From Bacillota bacterium (GTDB taxonomy: Bacteria > Bacillota_E > Sulfobacillia > Sulfobacillales > Sulfobacillaceae): a stretch of DNA of 6,419 nucleotides. The notes under the pieces were generated by a model. The model saw only the letters and a list, made by a program, of their open reading frames with translations. It made no database searches and was not told the DNA's origin. The stretch lies in NCBI GenBank assembly GCA_021820165.1, contig JAKADW010000129.1, forward strand, positions 1 to 6,419. The letters run 5' to 3'. Below are positions 1 through 5,497 of this stretch, piece after piece; the stretch's first letter is position 1; every line of letters starts with the position of its first letter. Both the position numbers and the translations under genes were made by a program.

Positions 1-108
1 CACCGCCTGTTCAAGCTTCTTCGCCAACACTTCTGCAAAGACTGTCAAGTCACGGCTATCTTGACGAAGACTGGCCGCGAGCACATCAAAGGAAAGCGAG
101 CCCGACAC
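1..108 (-). CDS. N-terminus of an unidentified protein, cut by the left window edge
   Basis: Thirty-six codons are visible, starting at a GTG at 108-106 and running off position 1. The start was chosen because GGAGGGAGG (complement of 116-124) lies 7 bases upstream, a near-ideal ribosome binding site. In-frame ATGs at 141 and 126 have no comparable site, and the one at 126 sits inside the purine run itself. The peptide begins MSGSLSFDVLAASLRQDSRD and continues as a predicted amphipathic helix rich in Leu, Ala and charged residues (VFAEVLAKKLEQAV). No signal peptide or membrane segment is visible. The frame is open upstream for a long way into the decayed transposase, so reading frame alone does not set the start; the ribosome binding site does. 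I do not recognise the family with confidence, and the function is unknown. Confidence 0.6.
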   Translation of the reverse strand, partial: MSGSLSFDVLAASLRQDSRDLTVFAEVLAKKLEQAV

Positions 109-124
109 CAGATTTCCTCCCTCC
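109..124 (-). promoter_or_regulatory. Strong ribosome binding site that fixes the GTG start of the left-edge gene
   Basis: The minus strand reads GGAGGGAGG followed by a 7-base spacer and GTG at 108-106. It contains two overlapping Shine-Dalgarno cores. It decides the start against the upstream in-frame ATG codons at 141 and 126. Confidence 0.6.
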
Positions 125-141
125 ATTTGCTCATAGCTCAT

Positions 142-950
142 TTTCCGCCATTGGGGCCTCATCCCGCAAGTCCTGGAGATAGAGTCGCGTCGTTCTCGGG
201 AGCCCAATAGATGGAAATCATACGAACGCGCACGGTAATGGGGCGCCCAGTCTACCCGGCCGTGGACTTGAGGGGTACCGTAAGGGTGCGTCCAGAGAGG
301 CCAGATCCACCCGTTCGGGAACCCAACTGGCCGATAGCGCGGGTAATCGAGGCGATCGGGATGAAACACGAAATAGGCTTGTTCGCCGGCAGGATTTTCT
401 TAGCCGCCGACAACGGCGGCAAAGCTTTCCGGGCGGCTTCGAGAAGTCCTCCGCCGTCATGGCGGAGTCGGTGCAACACGTCATCGACTCACGCGTGTTG
501 GGCGGTGCGGAGCCAGGCCGTCGCCACTGACCAAATATGTTGACGGGCGTGATAAAAATCCAAAATTTCGACCCAGGTCGTCCCAGCGACGCGTAAGTAT
601 TCCGCGCTTTGCTCCATCCAGTGAGCCCCCTCGACCACGAGGACGACGGGTGACACGAGGGATCTTCCAGCCCGACCTATAAGGCGTGCGCACACAAATG
701 CGCCAGAAAGTCCGTCCCATACAAGGGCAACCGCTCCGAAAACCGGAATAAGCTCGAATGCTTTGCCCCGCAACGAGTTCCGAGAGGGAATATGGAAACT
801 CGTGAAGGCGAAATCGGCGGTCATTTAGGTCTTTTCCCGGCTGGTGGTGATCACCTGTGCGAAGCCCGCCTTAACGTGGGGCACGTGACGGAATCCTTGG
901 GGCGCCGTCATGAGCAACACTCAGCAGGACCACTGCCGGGCTATGAATCC
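142..950 (-). pseudogene. Decayed ISKra4-like transposase remnant
   Basis: The minus strand holds pieces of one DDE transposase in changing frames. Reading 5' to 3', near 915-900 one frame gives SVAHDGA, resembling the first catalytic Asp motif (DGA). The next frame, from about 897, gives GFRHVPHVKAGFAQVI, resembling the GWREVKVG segment, and hits TAA at 827-825. The same frame (824-492) continues with VVLVVEGAHWMEQSAEYL and VEILDFYHARQHIWSVATAW, matching the DGAxW...ILDWYHxxEHLW region of ISKra4-type enzymes. It stops at TGA 491-489 and resumes with VLHRLRHDGGGLLEAARKAL. Near 390-400 the frame shifts again to YFVFHPDRLDYPRYRPVGFP, like the YFxxNxxRMDYPxYRxxGxP stretch that precedes the last catalytic Glu. 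The Asp expected in DGAxW is Glu here, and the N-terminal part is missing. No terminal inverted repeats or target duplication were found. The element is almost certainly inactive. Family assignment is from recalled motifs; ISLre2-like is the alternative. Confidence 0.7.
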
Positions 951-980
951 ACTCCGCATGGGCCCTGATGGGGTATCGGT

Positions 981-1009
981 TTGACGTTCGTTGACCTTTA
1001 TGCTATACC
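981..1009 (+). promoter_or_regulatory. Extended -10 housekeeping promoter for the BI-1 gene
   Basis: TTGACG at 981-986 matches five of six bases of the sigma-A -35 box. A 17-base spacer leads to TATACC at 1004-1009, preceded by TGC at 1001-1003, an extended -10 element (TGN). It lies about 40 bases before the GTG start at 1047, giving a short leader. A second TTGACC at 991-996 is too close to this -10 to serve as its -35. Confidence 0.6.
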
Positions 1010-1046
1010 GAGCGTAGAGTGAAGAAAATTTCAGAGGTGGTGCCTC

Positions 1047-1712
1047 GTGTACAATCAGTCTCCGTTTGGTGCCACGCGCGTATCGGATGGCGTGATGGGC
1101 TCGCTAATGGGGCGAACTCTTGGCTATCTCGCGCTTCTTTTAGCGATTTTGTGCGCCGCCATGTTTGTGTCCCCGGTGCTGGGATCTACCGGGATGTGGG
1201 TCGGCGTTGTGGCCGCCTTTTTGGGAACCGTGTTGGTCAATCGGAATATGGCCCGAGCCGGCCGCGCCCTGTTCTGGGGAGCCGTGGTGGCCGTTGGCAT
1301 GGGGATTTTGATTGGGCCTATTGTGTGGAACGTGGCTTTAACGGATGGGTCGCTTTTATGGTCAACGCTCGGTGCCTTGCTGGTTTCGGTGCTGTTCGCC
1401 GCGGCTCTAGTCTCGTGGCTACCGTGGGACTTTGCCAAGATGGCACCGCTTCTTTTTGTGGGATTACTGATGTTGGTGGCGGTGAGCCTTCTCTCCTGGA
1501 TTGTCCCTGGGGCGACTGGAATCGCCATGTCGCGGGCCTTCAACCTGATCGGGACTCTAATTTTTATCGGCTATCTGATTGTCGACTTTTCGCTCATGCG
1601 GTGGCGTGGGCGCGCTTTGCCTGCCCAAGGGGCACCCGTGGTGCTGGCGGTATCGCTGTTAATCGATATCGTGAACCTATTCTTGTTCTTGTTGCGACTC
1701 GGGCGTCGTTAA
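1047..1712 (+). CDS. Bax inhibitor-1 (BI-1/YetJ) family integral membrane protein
   Basis: The protein has 221 residues, typical for bacterial BI-1 proteins, which are seven-helix membrane proteins. Bacillus YetJ is a pH-sensitive calcium leak channel. Hydrophobic segments lie near residues 24-42, 47-65, 74-93, 103-122, 131-152, 164-182 and 196-218. The family signature is at the C-terminus: a seventh helix VSLLIDIVNLFLFLLRLG resembling the common LDIINLFLxLLRL. The sixth helix ends in IGYLIVDFSLMRW. D180 and D207 would be the two aspartates that form the pH-sensing pair in YetJ. The start is GTG, supported by GAGGTGG 6 bases upstream. A promoter at 981-1009 and a terminator at 1728-1754 suggest a single-gene transcript. 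The true role of bacterial members is mostly unsettled, so calcium or stress function is family inference. Nothing indicates damage. Confidence 0.85.
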   Translation: MYNQSPFGATRVSDGVMGSLMGRTLGYLALLLAILCAAMFVSPVLGSTGMWVGVVAAFLGTVLVNRNMARAGRALFWGAVVAVGMGILIGPIVWNVALTDGSLLWSTLGALLVSVLFAAALVSWLPWDFAKMAPLLFVGLLMLVAVSLLSWIVPGATGIAMSRAFNLIGTLIFIGYLIVDFSLMRWRGRALPAQGAPVVLAVSLLIDIVNLFLFLLRLGRR

Positions 1713-1727
1713 TCTTGCCCTATCGAG

Positions 1728-1754
1728 AACCCGGCCATGAGTGCCGGGTTTTTT
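1728..1754 (+). terminator. Rho-independent terminator after the BI-1 gene
   Basis: AACCCGGC (1728-1735) pairs perfectly with GCCGGGTT (1743-1750) around a 7-base loop. It runs into a T tract at 1749-1754. It lies 15 bases after the stop codon and separates this gene from the downstream glycosylase gene. Confidence 0.9.
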
Positions 1755-1804
1755 GTTGCTGAGCGCCATAGGGAAGGCTCATCGGCAAGTCGCGCTGTTG
1801 ACCG

Positions 1805-1814
1805 CGAGCGCTCG
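1805..1814. promoter_or_regulatory. Perfect 10-base palindrome upstream of the glycosylase gene
   Basis: CGAGCGCTCG is self-complementary and lies 47 bases before the GTG start of the UDGb gene. It sits between TTGACC (1798-1803) and TATCAT (1817-1822), which look like promoter boxes but are only 13 bases apart. It could be an operator in the promoter region, or chance in GC-rich DNA. Confidence 0.25.
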
Positions 1815-1861
1815 GTTATCATGGGGCTCAGGGAAAGCACCTGAAAGAGAGGAGTTTCAGG

Positions 1862-2569
1862 GTGGAAACATTAGAGCACTTAAACGGAGAAATTTCGGAT
1901 TGTCGTGCCTGTGAACGATTGGTTCACTGGCGTGAACAGGTGGCTCGGGAGAAAGTGCGTCGCTTTCGTGGCGAGTCGTATTGGGGTCGCCCGGTTCCGG
2001 GCTTTGGCGACCCGACGGCGCGCGTGTTAGTAGTTGGATTGGCCCCCGCCGCACACGGGGCCAATCGTACGGGGCGCATGTTCACCGGAGACAGTTCAGG
2101 CGATTGGTTAATTGAAGCGTTGTGGTTCGCCGGCTTCGCCAACCAGCCGACCTCCACTGATGCTCATGATGGACTACAACTGCAGGACCTCTATTTGACG
2201 GCGGCGGTCCACTGTGCACCGCCTGACAACCGCCCAACGCCCGAAGAAACCCGTACCTGCGCTCCATATCTTGCTCGGGAGTTAGCCCTTGTTCGCCCTC
2301 GGGTTGTGGTGGCGCTAGGGAAGTTTGCCATGGACGCCGTTAGGCGGTCGCTCAAAACGATGGGGGTGGATGCGTCTTCGTGGACATTCGGTCATGGAAG
2401 TCAACTCGTCGTGGGGCCGTATGTGTTGATGGCATCATACCATCCGAGCCGGCAAAATACCCAAACCGGCAAACTCACCCAGGAGATGTTGCGATCAATT
2501 TTTGTCGCAGCTAAAGAGGCGTTGGATTCGCCCGATTGGGCGCCCTTCAGCCGGGAAGCCGACTCGTGA
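1862..2569 (+). CDS. Uracil-DNA glycosylase, family 5 (UDGb)
   Basis: The 235-residue protein would excise uracil (and, in family 5, often hypoxanthine or other deaminated bases) from DNA, starting base excision repair in the cytoplasm. Motif A, GLAPAAHGANRTGRMFTGD (residues 59-77), is diagnostic of family 5. Families 1 and 4 have different sequences here. Asp77 falls where the Thermus UDGb catalytic Asp lies. The second active-site motif is HPSRQNTQTGKL (194-205). Cys14, Cys17, Cys118 and Cys133 have the CxxC...C...C arrangement of a 4Fe-4S cluster. VVVALGKFA (148-156) is the usual core strand before the second half of the fold. The GTG start has AGAGGAG 8 bases upstream. The gene follows the BI-1 terminator, so it needs its own promoter, which is not clear. 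Family 5 enzymes are commonest in thermophiles and high-GC bacteria, where cytosine deamination is a heavy load. Length and motifs look intact. Confidence 0.93.
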   Translation: METLEHLNGEISDCRACERLVHWREQVAREKVRRFRGESYWGRPVPGFGDPTARVLVVGLAPAAHGANRTGRMFTGDSSGDWLIEALWFAGFANQPTSTDAHDGLQLQDLYLTAAVHCAPPDNRPTPEETRTCAPYLARELALVRPRVVVALGKFAMDAVRRSLKTMGVDASSWTFGHGSQLVVGPYVLMASYHPSRQNTQTGKLTQEMLRSIFVAAKEALDSPDWAPFSREADS

Positions 2570-2772
2570 CGGAGTAGAGGTGTTACGTGGAATCATGCGC
2601 ATCGTCTCAAAAGACGATGTCGATCATTTCCTCACCTGGGACGCGGCTGGACTATCCGGTTGCCCGAAGTTGGTGGAGGGGCACTATCCCGGCGCGCCGG
2701 TGACCGCTGCGCGACATTGGGTATACCACACCGTGCCGTACCCAAGTCAGATCGGCCTCCGGTGTTGCCAGA
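2570..2772. other. Convergent gap between the glycosylase and EAL genes, no convincing gene
   Basis: The plus strand has an open frame from ATG 2595 to TGA 2807 (70 codons) that begins MRIVSKDDVDHFLTWDAAGL. It has no well-placed ribosome binding site for that ATG and no recognised family. It also overlaps the end of the EAL gene in antisense, so I do not call it a gene. The gap holds two inverted repeats: CATCGTCT/AGACGATG at 2600-2619, and TTGGGTA (2717-2723) with TACCCAA (2739-2745) around 15 bases. The second could end minus-strand transcription of the EAL gene but has no T tract on either side. Confidence 0.45.
2600..2619 (+). terminator. Possible weak terminator hairpin after the glycosylase gene
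   Basis: CATCGTCT (2600-2607) pairs perfectly with AGACGATG (2612-2619) around a CAAA loop, 31 bases past the stop codon. What follows (TCGATCATTT) is only partly T-rich, so it may be a weak terminator or an RNA-stabilising hairpin. Confidence 0.4.
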
Positions 2773-4380
2773 CTAGCTTGGCCGCTGACGACGCTGTTTG
2801 TCGGTGAGCTTTTGGTCGGCTCGTGCATAGAGGGCTTCAGGCGTGGTGCCGTCTGGCCCCAAGACGGCACTGGCTACCACCACGTCCAGTGGGGCGGCCA
2901 CGCGGCAGGTCTCACTTACGACGTGGCGGGTGAGGCGGTTCAATTGGACTGCATTGAGCTCGTCCGTCCAGATCCCAAATTCTTCGGAGGCTAAGCGGCC
3001 TACCAGGACCTGGCTGGTGGCATAGAGCGAGAGGTGCTGGGCCGCCGAGTTGAGTCGCTCTTTCAGACGGGCGCGGCCGGCGTCCTTCCGAAAGCCTTCC
3101 GTACCCTCGATTTGAACCAAAATGAAGAGGGCGCGTCGGTCACGCTTTAGGCGTTGCCGTGCGTCAAGGGATACGCGGTCCCAGAAGGTATGGGCATTTA
3201 AGAGCGGACTGCCATAATCATGTTCCAGCACATGCTGGTAGCCGTGCAACACCATGCCCAAATCCCAGGTAAAAAGTTCGGTCAAGGCGGTCGCCAAGGA
3301 ATTCTCGCCCTTCGCCCGCAGCTTCCGGTTAATCTCATGCTGCAAGTGCCGATAGCCGAGGGCAAACCAGGTCATGTCGACATTGTGGCGCCGATGGGCG
3401 GCCACGATCCTTTGAGCTCGGTCGTGGTCTTCTGTACCCAAATATCCTCGGGTCAGGGCGTGAAAGTGCGTCTGCAGCAGCCCGACAAAGTGCTCCTCTG
3501 AGGTTAGCCCGTCAAGGCTTGGCGAAATCTGGGCCTGGTGGATCCAAGCCGCCAGATCGACGATGGCTTCATCCAAGAGTGGGGTCAACGTCACCTGTTG
3601 CGATTCGATCAGTTGAAGGTGCTCATCCTTTAATCCAAAAGCCTCACTCAAGGCGAGGGAAAACGCTTCCGTGCGACCGAGCCGCCGGCCGGGATCGGGA
3701 ATCGAGATGTGTAGTGGGAAGCTCTCTTCTGGTCGAGCGAGGCCAAAGCCTTGGCCATACCGAACCCCTAAATGGCGGAGTCGGGTTAATTGCTCTTCGG
3801 TTTCAATCCCTTCCGCGATTACTTTAGCGCGGCTTTCGCCGAGCCAGTTGACTAAGAGGGCGATGAGCCGGTCAACCGACGGATCAAGCCCGACCTTCTG
3901 GGTAAGCTTCAAGTCGATCTTGACCCAAGCAGGCCGAATTTCTGCAAGTCGCAAGGGATCGGCCTGTCCGGCGCCCCAGTCATCCAGGGCTACGGCCACG
4001 CCATCGGTCACGAACGGAACCAAGAGGCCGGGCCACTGGCTTATTTGATGGTCGGATTCCGGAATTTCGAATACCAGCCCATCGTACGAGGGAAATCGGT
4101 GCGCGGGGTCATCAAGCAAGCGCTGCAATAGGGTCCGACTAACATTGAGGAAGAGTAGTGAACCGGGCGGGCGAAACGCGCCCCGCGCGAAGGCAAGTTT
4201 CGCCAAGGTAGCCAACGTCTCTTCATAAACATGGTCTCTTTCAGCATACAGCGACAATAGGCGAAAGCCTTCTTCTTCGCGCCCGCTAACTCGTCCCAAT
4301 GCTTCATAGCCTAGGGCATCGCCGGTGAGCAAATCGACTACCGGTTGAAACAGCACGGTGGGACTCCAAGATGTCTGCAC
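2773..4380 (-). CDS. EAL c-di-GMP phosphodiesterase with central globin-sensor domain and degenerate GGDEF domain
   Basis: The 535-residue cytoplasmic protein has no membrane segment or signal peptide. Residues 8-225 form an EAL domain with its metal and catalytic residues in place: E26 in YEALGR, N79 in FLNVS, E105 in EIPE, D133-D134 in DDWGAG (for DDFGTG), K154 and D156 in KID, E190 in AEGIETEEQ, and Q210 in QGFGLARP. Hydrolysis of c-di-GMP to pGpG is therefore expected. Residues 238-388 match the globin-coupled sensor fold: RIVAAHRRHNVDMTWFALGY aligns with the proximal-His helix (IGRIHVRIGLPPRWYIGAY), making H329 the likely haem ligand. Residues 398-533 resemble GGDEF, but the signature is ASEEF (464-468) and no RxxD inhibitory site is seen, so no cyclase activity is expected. 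The start is GTG, with GAGGTGAT (complement of 4384-4391) just upstream. Globin sensors normally sit N-terminal and EAL C-terminal, so this order is odd. Inference: oxygen or redox control of c-di-GMP breakdown. Confidence 0.85.
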   Translation of the reverse strand: MQTSWSPTVLFQPVVDLLTGDALGYEALGRVSGREEEGFRLLSLYAERDHVYEETLATLAKLAFARGAFRPPGSLLFLNVSRTLLQRLLDDPAHRFPSYDGLVFEIPESDHQISQWPGLLVPFVTDGVAVALDDWGAGQADPLRLAEIRPAWVKIDLKLTQKVGLDPSVDRLIALLVNWLGESRAKVIAEGIETEEQLTRLRHLGVRYGQGFGLARPEESFPLHISIPDPGRRLGRTEAFSLALSEAFGLKDEHLQLIESQQVTLTPLLDEAIVDLAAWIHQAQISPSLDGLTSEEHFVGLLQTHFHALTRGYLGTEDHDRAQRIVAAHRRHNVDMTWFALGYRHLQHEINRKLRAKGENSLATALTELFTWDLGMVLHGYQHVLEHDYGSPLLNAHTFWDRVSLDARQRLKRDRRALFILVQIEGTEGFRKDAGRARLKERLNSAAQHLSLYATSQVLVGRLASEEFGIWTDELNAVQLNRLTRHVVSETCRVAAPLDVVVASAVLGPDGTTPEALYARADQKLTDKQRRQRPS

Positions 4381-4399
4381 GGTATCACCTCAGGAACAC

Positions 4400-4429
4400 T
4401 ATTCGTCACCGAATATGGGACTCCTGTCC
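4400..4429 (-). promoter_or_regulatory. Two tandem inverted repeats just upstream of the EAL gene
   Basis: TATTCG (4400-4405) and CGAATA (4410-4415) form a perfect 6-base repeat around 4 bases. Next to it GGAC (4418-4421) and GTCC (4426-4429) form another around 4 bases. They begin 20 bases before the GTG start and end about 50 bases before it, close to the ribosome binding site. They could be a protein-binding operator or leader hairpins that affect translation. No good -35/-10 pair was found for this gene, so the promoter position is not known. Confidence 0.35.
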
Positions 4430-4449
4430 AAAGGTGGCAGTTTTTGCCG

Positions 4450-4478
4450 AGAAGAAAGAAGGCCCCGTCAAGGGGGCC
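4450..4478 (-). terminator. Rho-independent terminator after the small membrane-protein gene
   Basis: On the minus strand GGCCCC (4478-4473) pairs with GGGGCC (4466-4461) around a 6-base loop. The T-rich tail TTCTTTCTTC (4460-4451) follows. It lies 13 bases past the stop of the small membrane protein and before the EAL gene, so the two are probably separate transcripts apart from read-through. Confidence 0.75.
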
Positions 4479-4491
4479 GAGAGGGTAGCCG

Positions 4492-4776
4492 TCAGCGGCC
4501 CACCCGGTGGATGAGCGGAGCAATGGCCGCCGAGGCCCGCTGATATCCTATCTTGATGAGCCCAATGACCACCTTTCGGAAGGATTCCGCATGACCTAAA
4601 GCTTCGGCCGTGGAATGAAGTCCATGGATGATGGGATTCAATTGCCAGAGGACTAATGCGGCCAGGGCCAATGAAATCAAGAGGGCATTTCGGAAGGGGT
4701 GGCCCTTTTTTTGATCGTGGCCGCCATCCGGCCCGGTTGGCTTGTGATTGTTCACATGGGCGCGCGCTGTAGACAC
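4492..4776 (-). CDS. Small single-pass membrane protein of unknown function
   Basis: The protein has 94 residues from a GTG at 4776-4774. That start has AAGGAGG (complement of 4787-4793) 10 bases upstream. An in-frame ATG at 4815 would add 13 residues but has no ribosome binding site, and its extension would contain the purine run. The N-terminal 30 residues are polar and His/Gly/Lys rich (HKPTGPDGGHDQKKGHPFR). One hydrophobic helix follows at about residues 31-50 (ALLISLALAALVLWQL). The rest (55-92) is probably an amphipathic helix with a basic face (SFRKVVIGLIKIGYQRASAA). The basic residues before the helix do not decide topology. No family is recognised. It lies upstream of the EAL gene on the same strand, with a terminator between, so a functional link is only a guess. 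The start, membrane helix and terminator together make it a believable gene. Confidence 0.65.
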   Translation of the reverse strand: MSTARAHVNNHKPTGPDGGHDQKKGHPFRNALLISLALAALVLWQLNPIIHGLHSTAEALGHAESFRKVVIGLIKIGYQRASAAIAPLIHRVGR

Positions 4777-4914
4777 CGTGACATCGCCTCCTTCCTCACT
4801 GGTTACTACGATCATTCGTGAACGACATGGAAAAGTTGGTAGTCCTAGTCTAAGGAACTGGAATATTTACCCACCACTCATTTTGTCGAGCCCGTCCGAG
4901 TTTTATCCGACCGC
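4777..4914. other. Intergenic region between divergent small gene and broken gene
   Basis: This stretch holds the ribosome binding site and probable promoter of the minus-strand small gene. I see no plausible plus-strand promoter or coding signal for the broken gene that follows, which fits with the latter being non-functional at its 5' end. Confidence 0.4.
4868..4888 (-). promoter_or_regulatory. Weak candidate promoter for the small membrane-protein gene
   Basis: On the minus strand TCGACA reads from about 4888. It is followed after 14-17 bases by an AT-rich stretch TAAATATTC that could hold a -10. It would place transcription start 80-90 bases before the GTG. The match is poor and the -10 register is unclear. 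Confidence 0.25.
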
Positions 4915-5497
4915 ATGCGACCCGATTGGTGGGGGGACGGGGAATTGCGACCGACATGGGTGCCCGCTTTGTCAGAGGGTCGGCGATTTGGCGTTTTTTT
5001 GGAGAGATGTCATCCCGGCGGGAGCATGGCCAGACCGTGGCGAAAGACAGGGCGAGGCGATGAGCATGGACCGCGGTTTTACCGCAGTGCTGGTGAAAAG
5101 GCTCTCGTGGACGAGCTTTACCAGGTTTTAGATGAGCGCATTCGCTAGGCCAATAACCAGTGGGAGACGGGGGAGCCTCTGTACAATTTCGAGCAGACCA
5201 CCGACGACTTCAGTGGAATTCAATATGCACCATGGTATGACAACGAAAAGTACCTGGCGGATGCTCGGGGATGGCGGCGAGGAAATCAAGAAGCGGCGAG
5301 GCCGGCCGCGGTCAAGGCTGGCACTGGACGGTACGGGATGTGCACTTCCTTCCTCGATCCGAGACAATTGCGCTCTTTACCGTGGTGCATCATTGGGCTG
5401 ATCCCAATGATCCCCGGGCGAAGCGGTGTTTCTTGAAACTTGGGTCAAAGGCCAGGGGCACTGGCGATTGAAGCGCCATACGGCTGAAAAGCGTTAG
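4915..5497 (+). pseudogene. Broken gene of unknown family, readable only across three frames
   Basis: Three plus-strand segments in different frames each read like real protein and join end to end. Frame one gives DEHGPRFYRSAGEKALVDEL from 5059, stops at TAG 5146-5148, then continues in the same frame as ANNQWETGEPLYNFEQTTDD and IQYAPWYDNEKYLADARGWR. Between about 5265 and 5310 the sense moves to a second frame: GWHWTVRDVHFLPRSETIAL then FTVVHHWADPNDPR. Near 5420 it moves to a third frame, EAVFLETWVKGQGHWRLKRH, ending at TAG 5495-5497. The 5' part (4915-5058) is uncertain: two frames compete, one with CPLCQRVGDLAFFWRDVIPAG, the other starting at ATG 4915, neither with a ribosome binding site. 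The last part alternates hydrophobic residues with Trp and His, as in a small beta-rich domain. No family is recognised. Its end overlaps the stop of otsB on the other strand. Real decay and sequencing error both fit. Confidence 0.6.

Noticed and set aside
211..543. Plus-strand 110-codon open frame
   Set aside because: It is antisense to the transposase relic, whose minus-strand frames hold recognisable motifs. It has no family match or ribosome binding site.
846..855. Palindrome GGTGATCACC
   Set aside because: It lies within a coding segment of the transposase relic (AQVITTS) and no promoter is near. Probably chance.
1124..1543. Minus-strand 139-codon open frame opposite the BI-1 gene
   Set aside because: Its Thr/Ala/Pro/Lys-rich product is the usual reverse-complement shadow of a hydrophobic membrane protein.
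1019..1762. A longer open frame (247 codons) overlapping the BI-1 gene on the same strand
   Set aside because: Its product is rich in Cys, Trp, Arg and Gly with no domain, has no ribosome binding site, and runs through the terminator at 1728-1754. The other frame gives a clear seven-helix BI-1 protein.
3220..4048. Several plus-strand open frames inside the EAL-globin gene
   Set aside because: They are antisense shadows of a long gene with intact domain motifs. Their products are low in hydrophobic core residues and match nothing known.
5132..5401. Plus-strand 89-codon open frame in the broken gene
   Set aside because: It is the third frame over a stretch where the other two frames give coherent protein. 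It has no ribosome binding site.
5450..5480. Possible terminator for otsB on the minus strand (TGGCG/CGCCA)
   Set aside because: The stem is only 5 bases with a 7-base loop and has no T tract, so it is too weak to call.
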